This document shows positions 1 to 7,929 of a DNA stretch of 44,773 nt, in pieces. A program made the translations under genes and the position numbers. Source of the stretch: Acetothermia bacterium 64_32 (lineage in GTDB: Bacteria; Bipolaricaulota; Bipolaricaulia; Bipolaricaulales; Bipolaricaulaceae); assembly GCA_001508155.1 (NCBI GenBank), contig LGFI01000017.1:1-44773 (forward strand), in the 5' to 3' direction. Under the pieces are notes generated by a model. It had not been told where the DNA came from, searched no databases, and worked only from the letters and a program-made list of their open reading frames with translations. The first letter of the stretch is position 1, and each line of letters opens with the position of its first letter.

Positions 1-44
1 CGGATCATTTCCCATTGCTCGTCGGTAAGCTCACACCCCCTCAT
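1..44 (-). CDS. Transposase, IS5-like, N-terminal fragment cut by window edge
   Basis: Only the first 14 codons are inside the window. They read MRGCELTDEQWEMI, which matches the usual opening of IS5-superfamily DDE transposases (ELTDEQWE followed by an I-x-P-L-L region). The catalytic domain lies outside the window, so activity cannot be judged. A GGAGGT lies directly against the ATG at 44, which is too close for a good ribosome site. The element sits just behind the nfnB stop codon, so it may have interrupted the end of that operon. The call rests on a short motif only. Confidence 0.5.
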   Translation of the reverse strand, partial: MRGCELTDEQWEMI

Positions 45-53
45 ACCTCCATT

Positions 54-95
54 TTAACCAGAAAAACTTGGGCTTTTGAAACCGCTTCTCAACAT
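54..95 (-). other. 13-codon ORF with strong ribosome site, possible gene remnant
   Basis: A tiny ORF (MLRSGFKSPSFSG) starts at 95. It is preceded by a perfect AAGGAGG five bases upstream, one of the best Shine-Dalgarno sites in the window. It follows nfnB on the same strand by 33 bases and ends just before the transposase fragment. Two readings are possible: the start of a third nfn-operon gene truncated by IS insertion, or a leader peptide belonging to the element. The sequence alone does not decide. Confidence 0.3.
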
Positions 96-128
96 CTCAA
101 CCTCCTTTTTTTCGCGACCCGGCAAGGA

Positions 129-1526
129 TCATGGCCTTGCCGGCGGGGTGGAGTCAAGGAGGTAGTGGTGGATGGCGGCAGCGGCGCGCTTTCCGGCCCC
201 CATGGCGGAGATCACGGTGGCCGCCCCGGTCACGATGTCCCCCCCCGCGAACACCCCCTTGCGGCTCGTGGCCCCGTCCTCGGTGGCCACGATGGTCCCG
301 TGGCGGCTGACCTCGAGGCCGGGGGTGGTCCTGGGGACCAGGGGGTGTGGCCGGTTGCCGATGGCGATGACGGCGGTGTCGATGGCCAGGGAGAACTCGG
401 AGCCCTCGATGGGCACCGGCCGGCGGCGGCCGGACTCGTCCGGGGCCCCAAGCTCCATCCTGACGCACTCCACCCCGGAAAGCCGACCGTTTTCCCCCAG
501 GAACCGAACCGGGCTCACCAGGAACTCGAACCTCACCCCCTCTTCCACGGCGTGGTGGATCTCCTCCCTCCGGGCCGGCATCTCCGCCTCGGTGCGGCGG
601 TAGAGCACCAGCACTTCCTCCGCCCCCAGCCGGAGGGCGGTGCGGGCTGCGTCCATGGCCACATTGCCCCCGCCCACCACCGCCACCCGCCGGCCCACCT
701 TGATCGGGGTGTCGTACTCCGGAAAGCGGTAGGCCCGCATCAGGTTCACCCTCGTGAGGAACTCGTTGGCCGAATACACCCCGATCAAGGACTCCCCGGG
801 CACCCCCAGGAACCGGGGCAGACCCGCCCCGCTCCCCACGAACACCGCGTGATAGCCGTCGGCAAACAGGTCGTCGATCGTGAAGGTCTTGCCCACCACC
901 GCGTCGGTCACGATCTCAGCCCCCATCTCCCTCACGCTGGAGATCTCCGCCTTTACGATGGCCTTGGGAAGGCGGAACTCGGGGATGCCGTACATGAGGA
1001 CCCCGCCCGGCTCGTGTAGGGCCTCGAACATCGTGACCTCATGACCATAACGCCGCAGGTCTACGGCACAGGTGAGGCCTGCGGGTCCGGAGCCGACCAC
1101 CGCCACCCGGAAGCCCGTGGGCCTACCCACCCGGGGGAGTTCCACCCCGTTTTCCCGCTCCCAGTCGGCGACGAACCTCTCCAGCCGGCCGATGGCCACC
1201 GGCTCGAACTTCCTACCCAGGGTGCATACCCCCTGGCACTGGGTCTCCTGGGGGCAGACCCGACCGCAGATGGCCGGGAGGTTGTTGCTCTCCTTGATGA
1301 GCCTTATGGCGGCTCGGAAATCCCCTTTGGCGATGTGGGCGATGAACCCGGGGATGTCGATCCCCACCGGACAGCCCCCCACACAAGGGGCGTTCTTGCA
1401 CTGGAGACACCTCTTGGCCTCCTCCATGGCCTCCTCGGGGGTGTAGCCCAGTGGGACCTCATCGAAGTTGTGGATCCTCGCCCGGGGATCCTGTTCTCGC
1501 ATCGGCACCTGCGTCTTCCGGATCAC
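129..1526 (-). CDS. nfnB: NADH-dependent ferredoxin:NADP+ oxidoreductase subunit B (NfnB/GltA-like)
   Basis: A 465-residue flavoprotein of the glutamate-synthase small-subunit family. With NfnA it would catalyse electron-bifurcating transhydrogenation between ferredoxin, NADH and NADPH. The N-terminal domain has eight cysteines for two [4Fe-4S] clusters (C40, C43, C48, C52 and C87, C91, C97, C101). An FAD-binding GSGPAG is near residues 145-150, and an NADP-binding GGGNVAMDA is near 285-293. The start is taken as the GTG at 1526. It overlaps the nfnA stop by 4 bases (GTGA) and has an AAGGAGG upstream; a longer reading frame would only extend into nfnA. NfnA as direct neighbour argues against a stand-alone GltD of glutamate synthase. 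Confidence 0.9.
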   Translation of the reverse strand: MIRKTQVPMREQDPRARIHNFDEVPLGYTPEEAMEEAKRCLQCKNAPCVGGCPVGIDIPGFIAHIAKGDFRAAIRLIKESNNLPAICGRVCPQETQCQGVCTLGRKFEPVAIGRLERFVADWERENGVELPRVGRPTGFRVAVVGSGPAGLTCAVDLRRYGHEVTMFEALHEPGGVLMYGIPEFRLPKAIVKAEISSVREMGAEIVTDAVVGKTFTIDDLFADGYHAVFVGSGAGLPRFLGVPGESLIGVYSANEFLTRVNLMRAYRFPEYDTPIKVGRRVAVVGGGNVAMDAARTALRLGAEEVLVLYRRTEAEMPARREEIHHAVEEGVRFEFLVSPVRFLGENGRLSGVECVRMELGAPDESGRRRPVPIEGSEFSLAIDTAVIAIGNRPHPLVPRTTPGLEVSRHGTIVATEDGATSRKGVFAGGDIVTGAATVISAMGAGKRAAAAIHHYLLDSTPPARP

Positions 1527-2365
1527 GATGTCGCCTCCTTTATGAGCTGGCGATAGCGCTCCAGGGCGCACCGCTCCTCCTCCTTGAAGGCCGAAAGCCG
1601 GGCGATGAGGAGGTCCCAGTTCACCTTTTCCCCGGGGAACTCCGGCCCGTCCACGCAGGCGAAGCGCACCTGGCCGTCCACCTCCGCCCGGCAGGCCCCG
1701 CACATGCCGGTGCCGTCCACCATGATGGGGTTGAGGGACACGGTCACCGGGACCCCGGCCTCCTGACAGGCCAAGGAGCAGAACTTCATCATCACCGCCG
1801 GGCCGATGGCCCACACCCGGTCCACCTTTCTGGTGGCCAGGAGCTCCTTGAGCGGCTCGGTTACCAGGCCCTTTCGCCCATAGGAACCATCGTCGGTGGT
1901 GACGAGCAGCTCATCGGTGACCTCCCTTAGGCGATCGAGCCAAAATAAAAGGGCCTGAGTTCTGGCCCCTGCGATCCCGATGACGTGGTTTCCCGCCCCC
2001 TTGAGGGCCCGGGCAATGGGGTGGATGGGCGCGATCCCTACCCCCCCGGCCACACACACCACCGTGCCGTACCGGTCGATCTCCGTCGGCTCCCCCAAGG
2101 GCCCCACCACGTCCTGGAGGGCATCCCCCACCCCGAAACAGTCCCCCAGCTCCTGGGTGGTCTTGCCCACCTCCTGGACCACCAGCGTGATCGTCCCCCC
2201 CTTGGGGTCCCAATCCGCCAGGGTCAGCGGGATGCGCTCCCCCCGCTCGTGAAGGCGCACCACCACGAACTGCCCCGCCTTGGCCGCCTTGGCCACAAGC
2301 GGGGCCTCCACCACGTACTCCTTCACCTGAGGGCCCAGCTCCTGCTTCTTGCGAATGATGTACAT
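1523..2365 (-). CDS. nfnA: NADH-dependent ferredoxin:NADP+ oxidoreductase subunit A (NfnA)
   Basis: A 280-residue member of the ferredoxin-NADP reductase family (dihydroorotate dehydrogenase electron-transfer-subunit type). It has an N-terminal FAD-binding barrel and a nucleotide domain with AGGVGIAP near residues 106-113. The C-terminal [2Fe-2S] loop has three cysteines (C222, C225, C237) with an Asp about five residues before the first. Known NfnA proteins use Asp as the fourth ligand, so the missing fourth Cys is expected. It is first in a two-gene operon with nfnB (4-base overlap). In anaerobes the pair balances NADH, NADPH and ferredoxin. It is divergent from the Nudix gene. Confidence 0.9.
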   Translation of the reverse strand: MYIIRKKQELGPQVKEYVVEAPLVAKAAKAGQFVVVRLHERGERIPLTLADWDPKGGTITLVVQEVGKTTQELGDCFGVGDALQDVVGPLGEPTEIDRYGTVVCVAGGVGIAPIHPIARALKGAGNHVIGIAGARTQALLFWLDRLREVTDELLVTTDDGSYGRKGLVTEPLKELLATRKVDRVWAIGPAVMMKFCSLACQEAGVPVTVSLNPIMVDGTGMCGACRAEVDGQVRFACVDGPEFPGEKVNWDLLIARLSAFKEEERCALERYRQLIKEATS

Positions 2366-2400
2366 CTCATCACCCGTCGGGAAAAATTATTGTCATTTGG

Positions 2401-2429
2401 ATTATCCCCCATGGTCCATTGGGCCGCAA
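2401..2429 (-). promoter_or_regulatory. Probable promoter of nfnAB
   Basis: On the minus strand TTGCGG (2429-2424) and GATAAT (2406-2401) are separated by 17 bases. This would start transcription about 30 bases before the nfnA ATG. Its -35 box abuts that of the divergent Nudix promoter. Identified by eye. Confidence 0.4.
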
Positions 2430-2447
2430 AAAGGTGGCGGTTAGAAT
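2419..2447 (+). promoter_or_regulatory. Probable promoter of the Nudix gene, leaderless layout
   Basis: TTGGGC (2419-2424), 17 bases, TAGAAT (2442-2447). The -10 box ends six bases before the ATG at 2454, so transcription should begin at the start codon itself. There is no Shine-Dalgarno sequence in the gap. Confidence 0.45.
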
Positions 2448-2453
2448 CGGGGC

Positions 2454-3083
2454 ATGGCCTACCTTTACCTTGAGCGGGATGGCAAGGTGTACACGGTGAA
2501 GCGGGATGGCAAGCTGGACCTCCCCCGGGAAGGGGAGCCGATCCCGTTTTCTTATCGGGCCTTACATCGGCTCCCTTGGGGGGAGGGGGTGGTGTTCGGG
2601 GTGCCGGAGCTCCCCCGGCACCCCCACGAGTGGGTGTCAAAGGACGAGGTCCCCGAGCGGGAGGACACTTCTCGAATTTTACGGCTTGTGGTGCATCGGA
2701 GCCTGCCCCGGGCGGTGGCCGAGGCGGTGGTTCGGGAGGCTGGGAGGTATCTGTTAGTGAGGGCCAGCCGGGGGCTCACCAAGGGCCTGTGGTCCCTGCC
2801 CGGGGGGTTTTTGACCTTCGGGGAGGCCCCGGAGCTGGCGGTGGGCCGGGAGGTGGAGGAGGAGCTGGGCACCCCTTGCCGGGTGGGAAGGCTCCTTGGG
2901 GTGCGCTCCAAGGTGGGGGAGCACACCGGCCTCCACTGGCTCATGTTCTTCTACGAGGTCAGCCTCTTGGGGAGGCCCAGGCCCGACCCGGACGAGATCG
3001 CAGAGGTGCGGTTCTTCCCGAAAGCGGAGGCGGCCGCTCGCCTGGCTGACCAGACGATGGCCGCCTTCCTGCGCGAGCTCTAG
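2454..3083 (+). CDS. Nudix hydrolase
   Basis: A 209-residue protein with a complete Nudix box in the middle (GGFLTFGE, seven residues, then REVEEELG; roughly residues 121-143). This is the metal-binding signature for hydrolysis of nucleoside diphosphates linked to another moiety. About 85 residues precede the Nudix fold and resemble no domain I can name. Substrate cannot be told from sequence; NADH, ADP-ribose or oxidised nucleotides are all possible. It stands alone and is divergent from nfnAB. The ATG at 2454 directly follows a -10-like box and appears to be leaderless. Confidence 0.85.
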   Translation: MAYLYLERDGKVYTVKRDGKLDLPREGEPIPFSYRALHRLPWGEGVVFGVPELPRHPHEWVSKDEVPEREDTSRILRLVVHRSLPRAVAEAVVREAGRYLLVRASRGLTKGLWSLPGGFLTFGEAPELAVGREVEEELGTPCRVGRLLGVRSKVGEHTGLHWLMFFYEVSLLGRPRPDPDEIAEVRFFPKAEAAARLADQTMAAFLREL

Positions 3084-3096
3084 TTCAACCCAAAGT

Positions 3097-4194
3097 TCAG
3101 ATAACGTCCATCCCCACGCTGATCAGGAAGTCCTGGGTCCAGCCCGGGGCCTCGGCCACCTTGGAGAAGGTCACCTGGAGGGAGAGGTCAGCCCTCTCCA
3201 GGTTGAACGCCAGCTGGAAGGAGGCCGACTGATCCCCGGCTGGGAGCTGCCCTTTTGGCTTCACTTGGCGCAAGGAGTACTCGGCGGTAAACGAGGTGGT
3301 GTCGTTAAGCTGGAAGTCATAGGAGGCGGACAGGGTTAGGGTGTGTTGTTCCATTATCTGATAGGGGCCGGAAAGGCTTGCCCGGACGAGGAGCTGAGAG
3401 CCCGGCTCCGGCGCCAGGGCCCCGTCGGCCGAAAGGGTGAGCAGGAAGTCCTGTTCCCCTCCTTGTGGGTCCAGGAGCTCATAGCCCAAGCCGAGCTGCA
3501 CGGCATAGCCGCAGTAGCGTTCCTTCCCCGTCTCCTTTACGATTTCCTCGATGGCCAGCAGGGCCCTAGCGTCCAGGGTGGCGCCCGTCTCCGCCTCGAT
3601 CACAGCCTCGATCTCGGAGATGAGGGCCGTCAGGTCGTCGAACTCGGCCATCCTGCCGATCTCGTCGGCGATGGCAACCAAGGTCTCCTCGGAAAGGGAG
3701 GCGGGGATGGCACCCAGGGTGAGGAGCTTGGCCTCGATCCGATAGGCCTTGGCCATGGGGGTTACGTCGGTGAAATGGCCGTAGCCGAGCCCGGCCCTCA
3801 CCTCCACTCCCGGCTGGGGGAAACCGGAGGCCCAAGAGGACTCCACCCCGCCGAAGGCGAAGTAGGGCAACCCCTCGGCTAGGTACCTACGCACGGTCCC
3901 GGAGGCCTGTCCCGCTGTCCCGGCAAACCCCAGCCCCACAAGCCTGAGTTCCCCTGCCCCGACGAACGCATACCCCAAGGAGGGGGAGTCCTTGAGCAGG
4001 TTGTAGTCAAGAAAGAGCCGCCCGGAGCTGATATCGGGGCCGGCAGTGGCCGGGTCGTCCCAGTGCCGGTAATAAAAGGACAGGTCCAGGTCCTGAACGT
4101 AGGTCTCGGGGGTCCTATAGTCGCACAGGCTTTGGGCAACCCCAACCCCAAAGGAAAGGACACAAAAAAGCGCCACCACCTTCAGCCTTCTCAT
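3097..4194 (-). CDS. Putative secreted or outer-membrane beta-barrel protein
   Basis: About 365 residues starting with a clear signal peptide (MRRLKVVALFCVLSFGVGVAQ). Most of the mature part alternates polar and hydrophobic residues in short Gly-rich strands, as in outer-membrane barrels. A central Glu/Ala/Leu-rich segment (roughly residues 155-215 of the precursor) looks helical and interrupts the barrel pattern. The protein ends in GMDVI rather than the usual terminal Phe. I chose the ATG at 4194 because GAGG lies eight bases upstream; ATG 4200 is an alternative. It is convergent with the Nudix gene. No specific function can be assigned. Confidence 0.5.
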   Translation of the reverse strand: MRRLKVVALFCVLSFGVGVAQSLCDYRTPETYVQDLDLSFYYRHWDDPATAGPDISSGRLFLDYNLLKDSPSLGYAFVGAGELRLVGLGFAGTAGQASGTVRRYLAEGLPYFAFGGVESSWASGFPQPGVEVRAGLGYGHFTDVTPMAKAYRIEAKLLTLGAIPASLSEETLVAIADEIGRMAEFDDLTALISEIEAVIEAETGATLDARALLAIEEIVKETGKERYCGYAVQLGLGYELLDPQGGEQDFLLTLSADGALAPEPGSQLLVRASLSGPYQIMEQHTLTLSASYDFQLNDTTSFTAEYSLRQVKPKGQLPAGDQSASFQLAFNLERADLSLQVTFSKVAEAPGWTQDFLISVGMDVI

Positions 4195-4213
4195 GAGCAT
4201 CACCTCGGGGCTG

Positions 4214-4221
4214 ATTATACT
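4214..4221. promoter_or_regulatory. Overlapping divergent -10 boxes for coaE and the putative barrel gene
   Basis: The eight bases ATTATACT contain TATACT on the plus strand (4216-4221, toward coaE) and TATAAT on the minus strand (4219-4214, toward the barrel gene). Neither has a convincing -35 box. If both work, the two promoters cannot be melted independently. Confidence 0.35.
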
Positions 4222-4235
4222 GTTTTAAGTTCGCG

Positions 4236-4850
4236 ATGCTGGTGATAGGGGTTACGGGGCCGGCGGGGGCGGGCAAGTCCACCGTCTGTCGCATGTTGGC
4301 CCGCAGGCCGGGGATTGGGTACGTGGATTGCGACAGGCTTTCCCACGACACCTACCGGCCCGGGGGCCCGGCCTACGCCCGGCTTCTGGGGCGGTTCGGG
4401 GAGCAGATCCTCAGGCCCGATGGGGCTGTGGACCGGGGGCGCCTGGCCAAGCTTGTCTTATCCGATCCAGGGGCCAGGGAGGCCCTGGAGGCCATCGTAC
4501 ACCCCCTGGTAATGGAGGAGGTCGGAAGGCTGGTCCGGCGGCACAGGGGGTTGGGGACTAGATGGCTCCTGGTGGAGGGGGCGCTCCTCCTTTCCTCGCC
4601 CCACGTGGACCGAGGGCTTTTCGACGCCTTCGTATGGCTTTCGGCTCCGGAGGAGGAGCGCCGAAAGCGGCTCCTTTCGGCCGGGCTCCCCTGGGACACC
4701 GTGGAAAGACGCCTTCTGGCCCAGCGGGACCTCGTCCCCCCTAAGGTCAAGGGCCTGTACGTGCTGGACGGGAGCGCCCCCCCCGCCCAGGTGGCAGCCC
4801 GGCTCCTGGAGCTGCTTACCGGGCTGGAAGAGGGGAACCCATCCGCTTGA
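4236..4850 (+). CDS. coaE: Dephospho-CoA kinase
   Basis: A 204-residue P-loop kinase catalysing the last step of coenzyme A synthesis, ATP-dependent phosphorylation of dephospho-CoA. The Walker A motif GPAGAGKST spans residues 8-16. It is followed by the family-typical YVDCDRLSHD with the catalytic Asp, and by a conserved IVHPLV segment near residue 88. Length is normal for CoaE. There is no Shine-Dalgarno sequence before the ATG, and the nearest -10-like box ends only 14 bases upstream. It is convergent with the downstream lpdA. Confidence 0.9.
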   Translation: MLVIGVTGPAGAGKSTVCRMLARRPGIGYVDCDRLSHDTYRPGGPAYARLLGRFGEQILRPDGAVDRGRLAKLVLSDPGAREALEAIVHPLVMEEVGRLVRRHRGLGTRWLLVEGALLLSSPHVDRGLFDAFVWLSAPEEERRKRLLSAGLPWDTVERRLLAQRDLVPPKVKGLYVLDGSAPPAQVAARLLELLTGLEEGNPSA

Positions 4851-4894
4851 CCCTACGGCCCTCAGGGGTAAATCGTTTTTGACTTTCCAGGACA

Positions 4895-6283
4895 TCAGCC
4901 GGCCAGGTGAAGCGGCCGCATTAGGGCGGCCAGGGCGGCCTCCCATAGCCCCTCAGGGAAGGTGGGGTGGGCATGGATCGTGTCGGCCAGCTGGTCCAGG
5001 GTGAGGCCGTTTTGGATGGCCAGGGCGGCCTCCGCGATCAGGTCCGAGGCATGCGGGCCCACGATCTCCGCCCCAAGCACCCTCCCGGAGCCCTGCTCCG
5101 CCACCACCTGGAAGTGCCCCAGCTGTTCCCCAGCGGCCAGGGCCCGCCCCAATGCCCCAAAGGGGAACCGCCCCACCACCACCTGATGGCCGGCCTGACG
5201 AGCTTCCCGTTCCGAAAGGCCTACCAGGCCGATCTCCGGCTGGGTGAAGATGGCCTGGGGGATCGTCCACCTGTCCACGTCGGGCAGCGGCCGGGAACGG
5301 GCCAGGAGCTCGGCCACCAATAACCCCTCGTGGGTGGCCTTGTGGGCAAGCAGGGGCCCCCCCCTGAGATCTCCAATGGCATAAACCCCCGGAGCCGCCC
5401 GGAAGGCCGGGTCGGTGGGGACGAAACCCTGTTTGGCCTCTATCCCCACTGTTTCCAATCCCAGCCCGCGGGGGGCCGGCCGCCTCCCCACCGCCACCAA
5501 TATAGCATCACAGGGCACTTCCTCCTCCCCCTCCGGGGTCCTGACAAGGAGCCCTTCCTCGGTGTGCCCGGCCGCCATGGAGTCAAGCAGCACCCGAATC
5601 CCTTGCTGTTTCAGGGCCTGCCCCAGGGCCACAAGCCCCCGGCGCGAGAGGTCGATCCCGGGGAGCAGCCGGTCTTGCATCTCCACCACGGTCACCCGGC
5701 TTCCCAGCCGGCGATAGACGGTGGCCAGCTCCAGCCCGATCACCCCTCCCCCCACCACCACCAAGTGCTCGGGCACCTTGGGCAGGGCCAGGGCCTCCCT
5801 GGAGGACCAGATCCGCTCCCCGTCAAACGGGAGGGTGGAAAGCTCGATGGGGGCCGAGCCGGTGGCCAGGACCACCGCCCGGGCCTCGAGCTCCTTTTCC
5901 CCGTTTTCGGTGGAGAGCTTGAGCCGCCCCGGCCCGGAGAGCCGCGCCCGAGCCCGGATTACCTCCACCCCACTTGCCGCAAGGAGCCTTTCCACCCCCT
6001 CCCTCAGCCTTGCCACCACCCCTTTGGTCCAATCACGCAAAGTTTCTATATCAACATCAATTCTTTGATGAATTCCCATCTTGTCGAACAGGTCCCGGCG
6101 GGCCAGGGGCTCCGTGGCCGAGTACAGGGCCTTGGTGGGGATGCAGCCCTGGTTTAGACAGGTCCCCCCCACCTGATCCCCCTCCACCAGCACTACATCC
6201 CTTCCCAGTTGGCCAAGGCGGCGGGCAGCCACGTACCCCGCCGGGCCTCCCCCCACGATCGCCACCTCACAGCTCCGCGTCAT
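4895..6283 (-). CDS. lpdA: Dihydrolipoamide dehydrogenase family flavoprotein
   Basis: A 462-residue pyridine nucleotide-disulfide oxidoreductase. The N-terminal FAD motif GGGPAG is at residues 11-16. The redox-active disulfide GGTCLNQGCIPTK has cysteines at 42 and 47, and an NAD-binding VGGGVIGLE lies near residue 180. The C-terminal interface contains HAHPTFPE with the catalytic His-Glu pair. All active-site parts are present, so it should oxidise dihydrolipoyl groups with NAD+. No lipoyl-protein or 2-oxoacid dehydrogenase gene is nearby, so the partner complex (glycine cleavage or pyruvate-type) is unknown. The ATG at 6283 is preferred over an upstream start because AAGGGGG lies just upstream. 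Confidence 0.85.
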   Translation of the reverse strand: MTRSCEVAIVGGGPAGYVAARRLGQLGRDVVLVEGDQVGGTCLNQGCIPTKALYSATEPLARRDLFDKMGIHQRIDVDIETLRDWTKGVVARLREGVERLLAASGVEVIRARARLSGPGRLKLSTENGEKELEARAVVLATGSAPIELSTLPFDGERIWSSREALALPKVPEHLVVVGGGVIGLELATVYRRLGSRVTVVEMQDRLLPGIDLSRRGLVALGQALKQQGIRVLLDSMAAGHTEEGLLVRTPEGEEEVPCDAILVAVGRRPAPRGLGLETVGIEAKQGFVPTDPAFRAAPGVYAIGDLRGGPLLAHKATHEGLLVAELLARSRPLPDVDRWTIPQAIFTQPEIGLVGLSEREARQAGHQVVVGRFPFGALGRALAAGEQLGHFQVVAEQGSGRVLGAEIVGPHASDLIAEAALAIQNGLTLDQLADTIHAHPTFPEGLWEAALAALMRPLHLAG

Positions 6284-6303
6284 GTAACCCCCTTTCCCAC
6301 ACA

Positions 6304-6333
6304 AGTCTAAGCGCTCAGACACCCTCCGCCCAA
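6304..6333 (-). promoter_or_regulatory. Possible promoter of lpdA
   Basis: Minus strand TTGGGC (6333-6328), 18 bases, TAGACT (6309-6304). It would give a leader of roughly 15-20 bases carrying the AAGGGGG ribosome site. Confidence 0.3.
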
Positions 6334-6413
6334 CCCACCGTCTAACCCCCAGCCCCCCATGGAATAACCAAATTGGATAAATTATTTACCACTTGAAAGT
6401 GAGGGTTACGGAT

Positions 6414-7451
6414 ATGTGGAGGCGTGGGGTTGCGGTGCTGATCTTGGGGTTGTGGGTGTTCATCCTTGGCGGTTCCCCCGGGGGCCCGGCCGGGGGGGCG
6501 GGGGGGTTCGTCCTCCCCTCCGGTGCCCCGGTGCGCTGGGGCCTGGCCGCCATCCACGCCCCCCAGGCCTGGCAGGTGACCCAGGGGCGGGAGGACGTCG
6601 TGGTGGCGGTGATCGACTCCGGGATAGACCGCACCATCCCCGCCCTCTCCGACCGCATGTGGACAAACCCCGACGAAATCCCAGGGAACGGCATTGACGA
6701 CGATAAAAACGGCTATATCGATGATGTTTACGGCTGGGACTTTCGCGACATGGACCCCGATTCCCTTTCGGGAACCCCGCTTAACGGCCATGGCACCTTC
6801 GTGGCCGGCCTGATCGCGGCGGCTTTCGACGCCACCAGCGGGGCCGGTGGGGTGGCGCCCCGGGTGAGGATCATGGACCTCCGTTTCCTGGACTCGCGGG
6901 GGCTCTTTTACACCTCCGACTGGCGGCGGTTGGCCGCGGCGGTGGACTACGCTGTGGAGAACGGGGCCCGGGTGATCAACATGTCGATCTACGCCAAGCT
7001 CACCCCGCCGGGGTACGTGCACGCGGCCATCCGGCGGGCGGTGGCCCGGGGCGTCCTCGTTGTGGGGATCACGGGGAACGAGGGCAGCGACCGGGTCGGC
7101 TACTTCGGGAGGTGGCCGGAGGTGTTGGCCGTGGGGGCGGTGGACCGCTACGGCCGGCCGGCCTCCTTCTCCAACCGGGGCCCGGAGGTGGCCCTCGCCG
7201 GGCCGGGGGTGCAGGTGGTCTCCTTCTCCCCCGGAGGGGAACTCACCACGGGCTCCGGAACCTCCTTTGCCGCCCCCCACGTGGCCGGCACCGCCGCCCT
7301 GCTCCTCTCCCTCCACCCGGACCTGTCCCAGGAGGAGCTCCTGGAACTCCTCCTCAGTACCGCGGTGGACGTTGCTACCCCAGGGCCGGATGGGGCCACC
7401 GGGGCCGGCCTGGTCGACGCCGGCGCCGCGGTGGCCCGGGCCCACCCTTGA
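6414..7451 (+). CDS. Secreted subtilisin-like serine protease (S8 family)
   Basis: A 345-residue precursor with an N-terminal signal segment (MWRRGVAVLILGLWVFILGG). The catalytic triad is complete: Asp68 in VAVIDSGID, His126 in NGHGTFVAG and Ser284 in GSGTSFAAPHVAG. Asn222 in TGNEGS is the oxyanion-hole residue. An acidic loop (NGIDDDKNGYIDD, near residues 92-104) resembles the calcium-binding insertion of many S8 enzymes. The linker between signal and catalytic core is very short, so no full inhibitor propeptide is evident. The ATG at 6414 is chosen because GAGGG lies eight bases upstream; TTG 6393 would extend the frame. It is probably an extracellular degradative protease. Confidence 0.88.
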   Translation: MWRRGVAVLILGLWVFILGGSPGGPAGGAGGFVLPSGAPVRWGLAAIHAPQAWQVTQGREDVVVAVIDSGIDRTIPALSDRMWTNPDEIPGNGIDDDKNGYIDDVYGWDFRDMDPDSLSGTPLNGHGTFVAGLIAAAFDATSGAGGVAPRVRIMDLRFLDSRGLFYTSDWRRLAAAVDYAVENGARVINMSIYAKLTPPGYVHAAIRRAVARGVLVVGITGNEGSDRVGYFGRWPEVLAVGAVDRYGRPASFSNRGPEVALAGPGVQVVSFSPGGELTTGSGTSFAAPHVAGTAALLLSLHPDLSQEELLELLLSTAVDVATPGPDGATGAGLVDAGAAVARAHP

Positions 7452-7476
7452 CCCCTTCCCCGAAATGGATTAAACT
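7448..7476 (+). promoter_or_regulatory. Probable promoter of the MshEN-like gene
   Basis: TTGACC (7448-7453), exactly 17 bases, TAAACT (7471-7476). It begins at the stop codon of the protease gene and precedes the next gene by about 75 bases. Confidence 0.4.
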
Positions 7477-7554
7477 GCCTTATGGTGGTATCGGCCCTAA
7501 AGAGTGGGAATACACTAAAAACTTGTGCCTTTGGTGGGGAGGTGAGGTGGTAGG

Positions 7555-7884
7555 TTGAGATCCGTGACCGAGGTGCACGAGTACGAGCGGCTGGCCGCCG
7601 AGTACCGAGCCCAGGAGGCGTGGGGGATCCCGATGTCCGTGCGGGAGTGGTATGAGCGGAGGCTGGCCGAGCTCCGGGCCGAGCTGAGGAGGGCCCGGCA
7701 CGGCCGTCCTTTGGGGGAGATTCTGGTTGCGATGGGGGCCGTGGACCCCAAGAGGCTGGAGTTGGCCCTCGCGGAACAGAAAGCGGAGGGGGGCAGGAGG
7801 CTGCTGGGCGAGATCCTGCTAGAAAAAGGCTGGGTCGACGAAGACAGCCTCAAGCTGGCGCTAAAGCGCCAGCTTTCCCCCTGA
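7555..7884 (+). CDS. Small MshEN/T2SSE_N-like domain protein
   Basis: A 109-residue soluble protein. The first half is charged and helical (many Glu/Arg, AEYRAQ to AELRRARH). The second half carries the two-helix pattern of the N-terminal domain of type II secretion/type IV pilus ATPases: LGEILVAMGAVD, then LALAEQK, then LLGEILLEKGWVD and LALKRQ. No ATPase domain follows, so this is a free-standing adaptor-like copy. Related MshEN domains can bind cyclic di-GMP, but I cannot confirm the binding residues here. The start is uncertain: TTG 7555 has GGTGAGGTGG just upstream, while GTG 7564 is the alternative. Confidence 0.55.
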   Translation: MRSVTEVHEYERLAAEYRAQEAWGIPMSVREWYERRLAELRAELRRARHGRPLGEILVAMGAVDPKRLELALAEQKAEGGRRLLGEILLEKGWVDEDSLKLALKRQLSP

Positions 7885-7929
7885 GACCCCCCCAGGCCCC
7901 AGAACCCGCAGGTATTCCCTACTAAAGGC

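Noticed and set aside
129-1526. NfnB considered as glutamate synthase small subunit GltD
   Set aside because: NfnA lies directly upstream with a 4-base overlap and no glutamate synthase large subunit is nearby.
4851-4894. Possible terminator between coaE and lpdA (CCCT...AGGGG then GTTTTTG)
   Set aside because: The stem is only 4-5 bases, with a gap before the T-run, so it is too weak to call.
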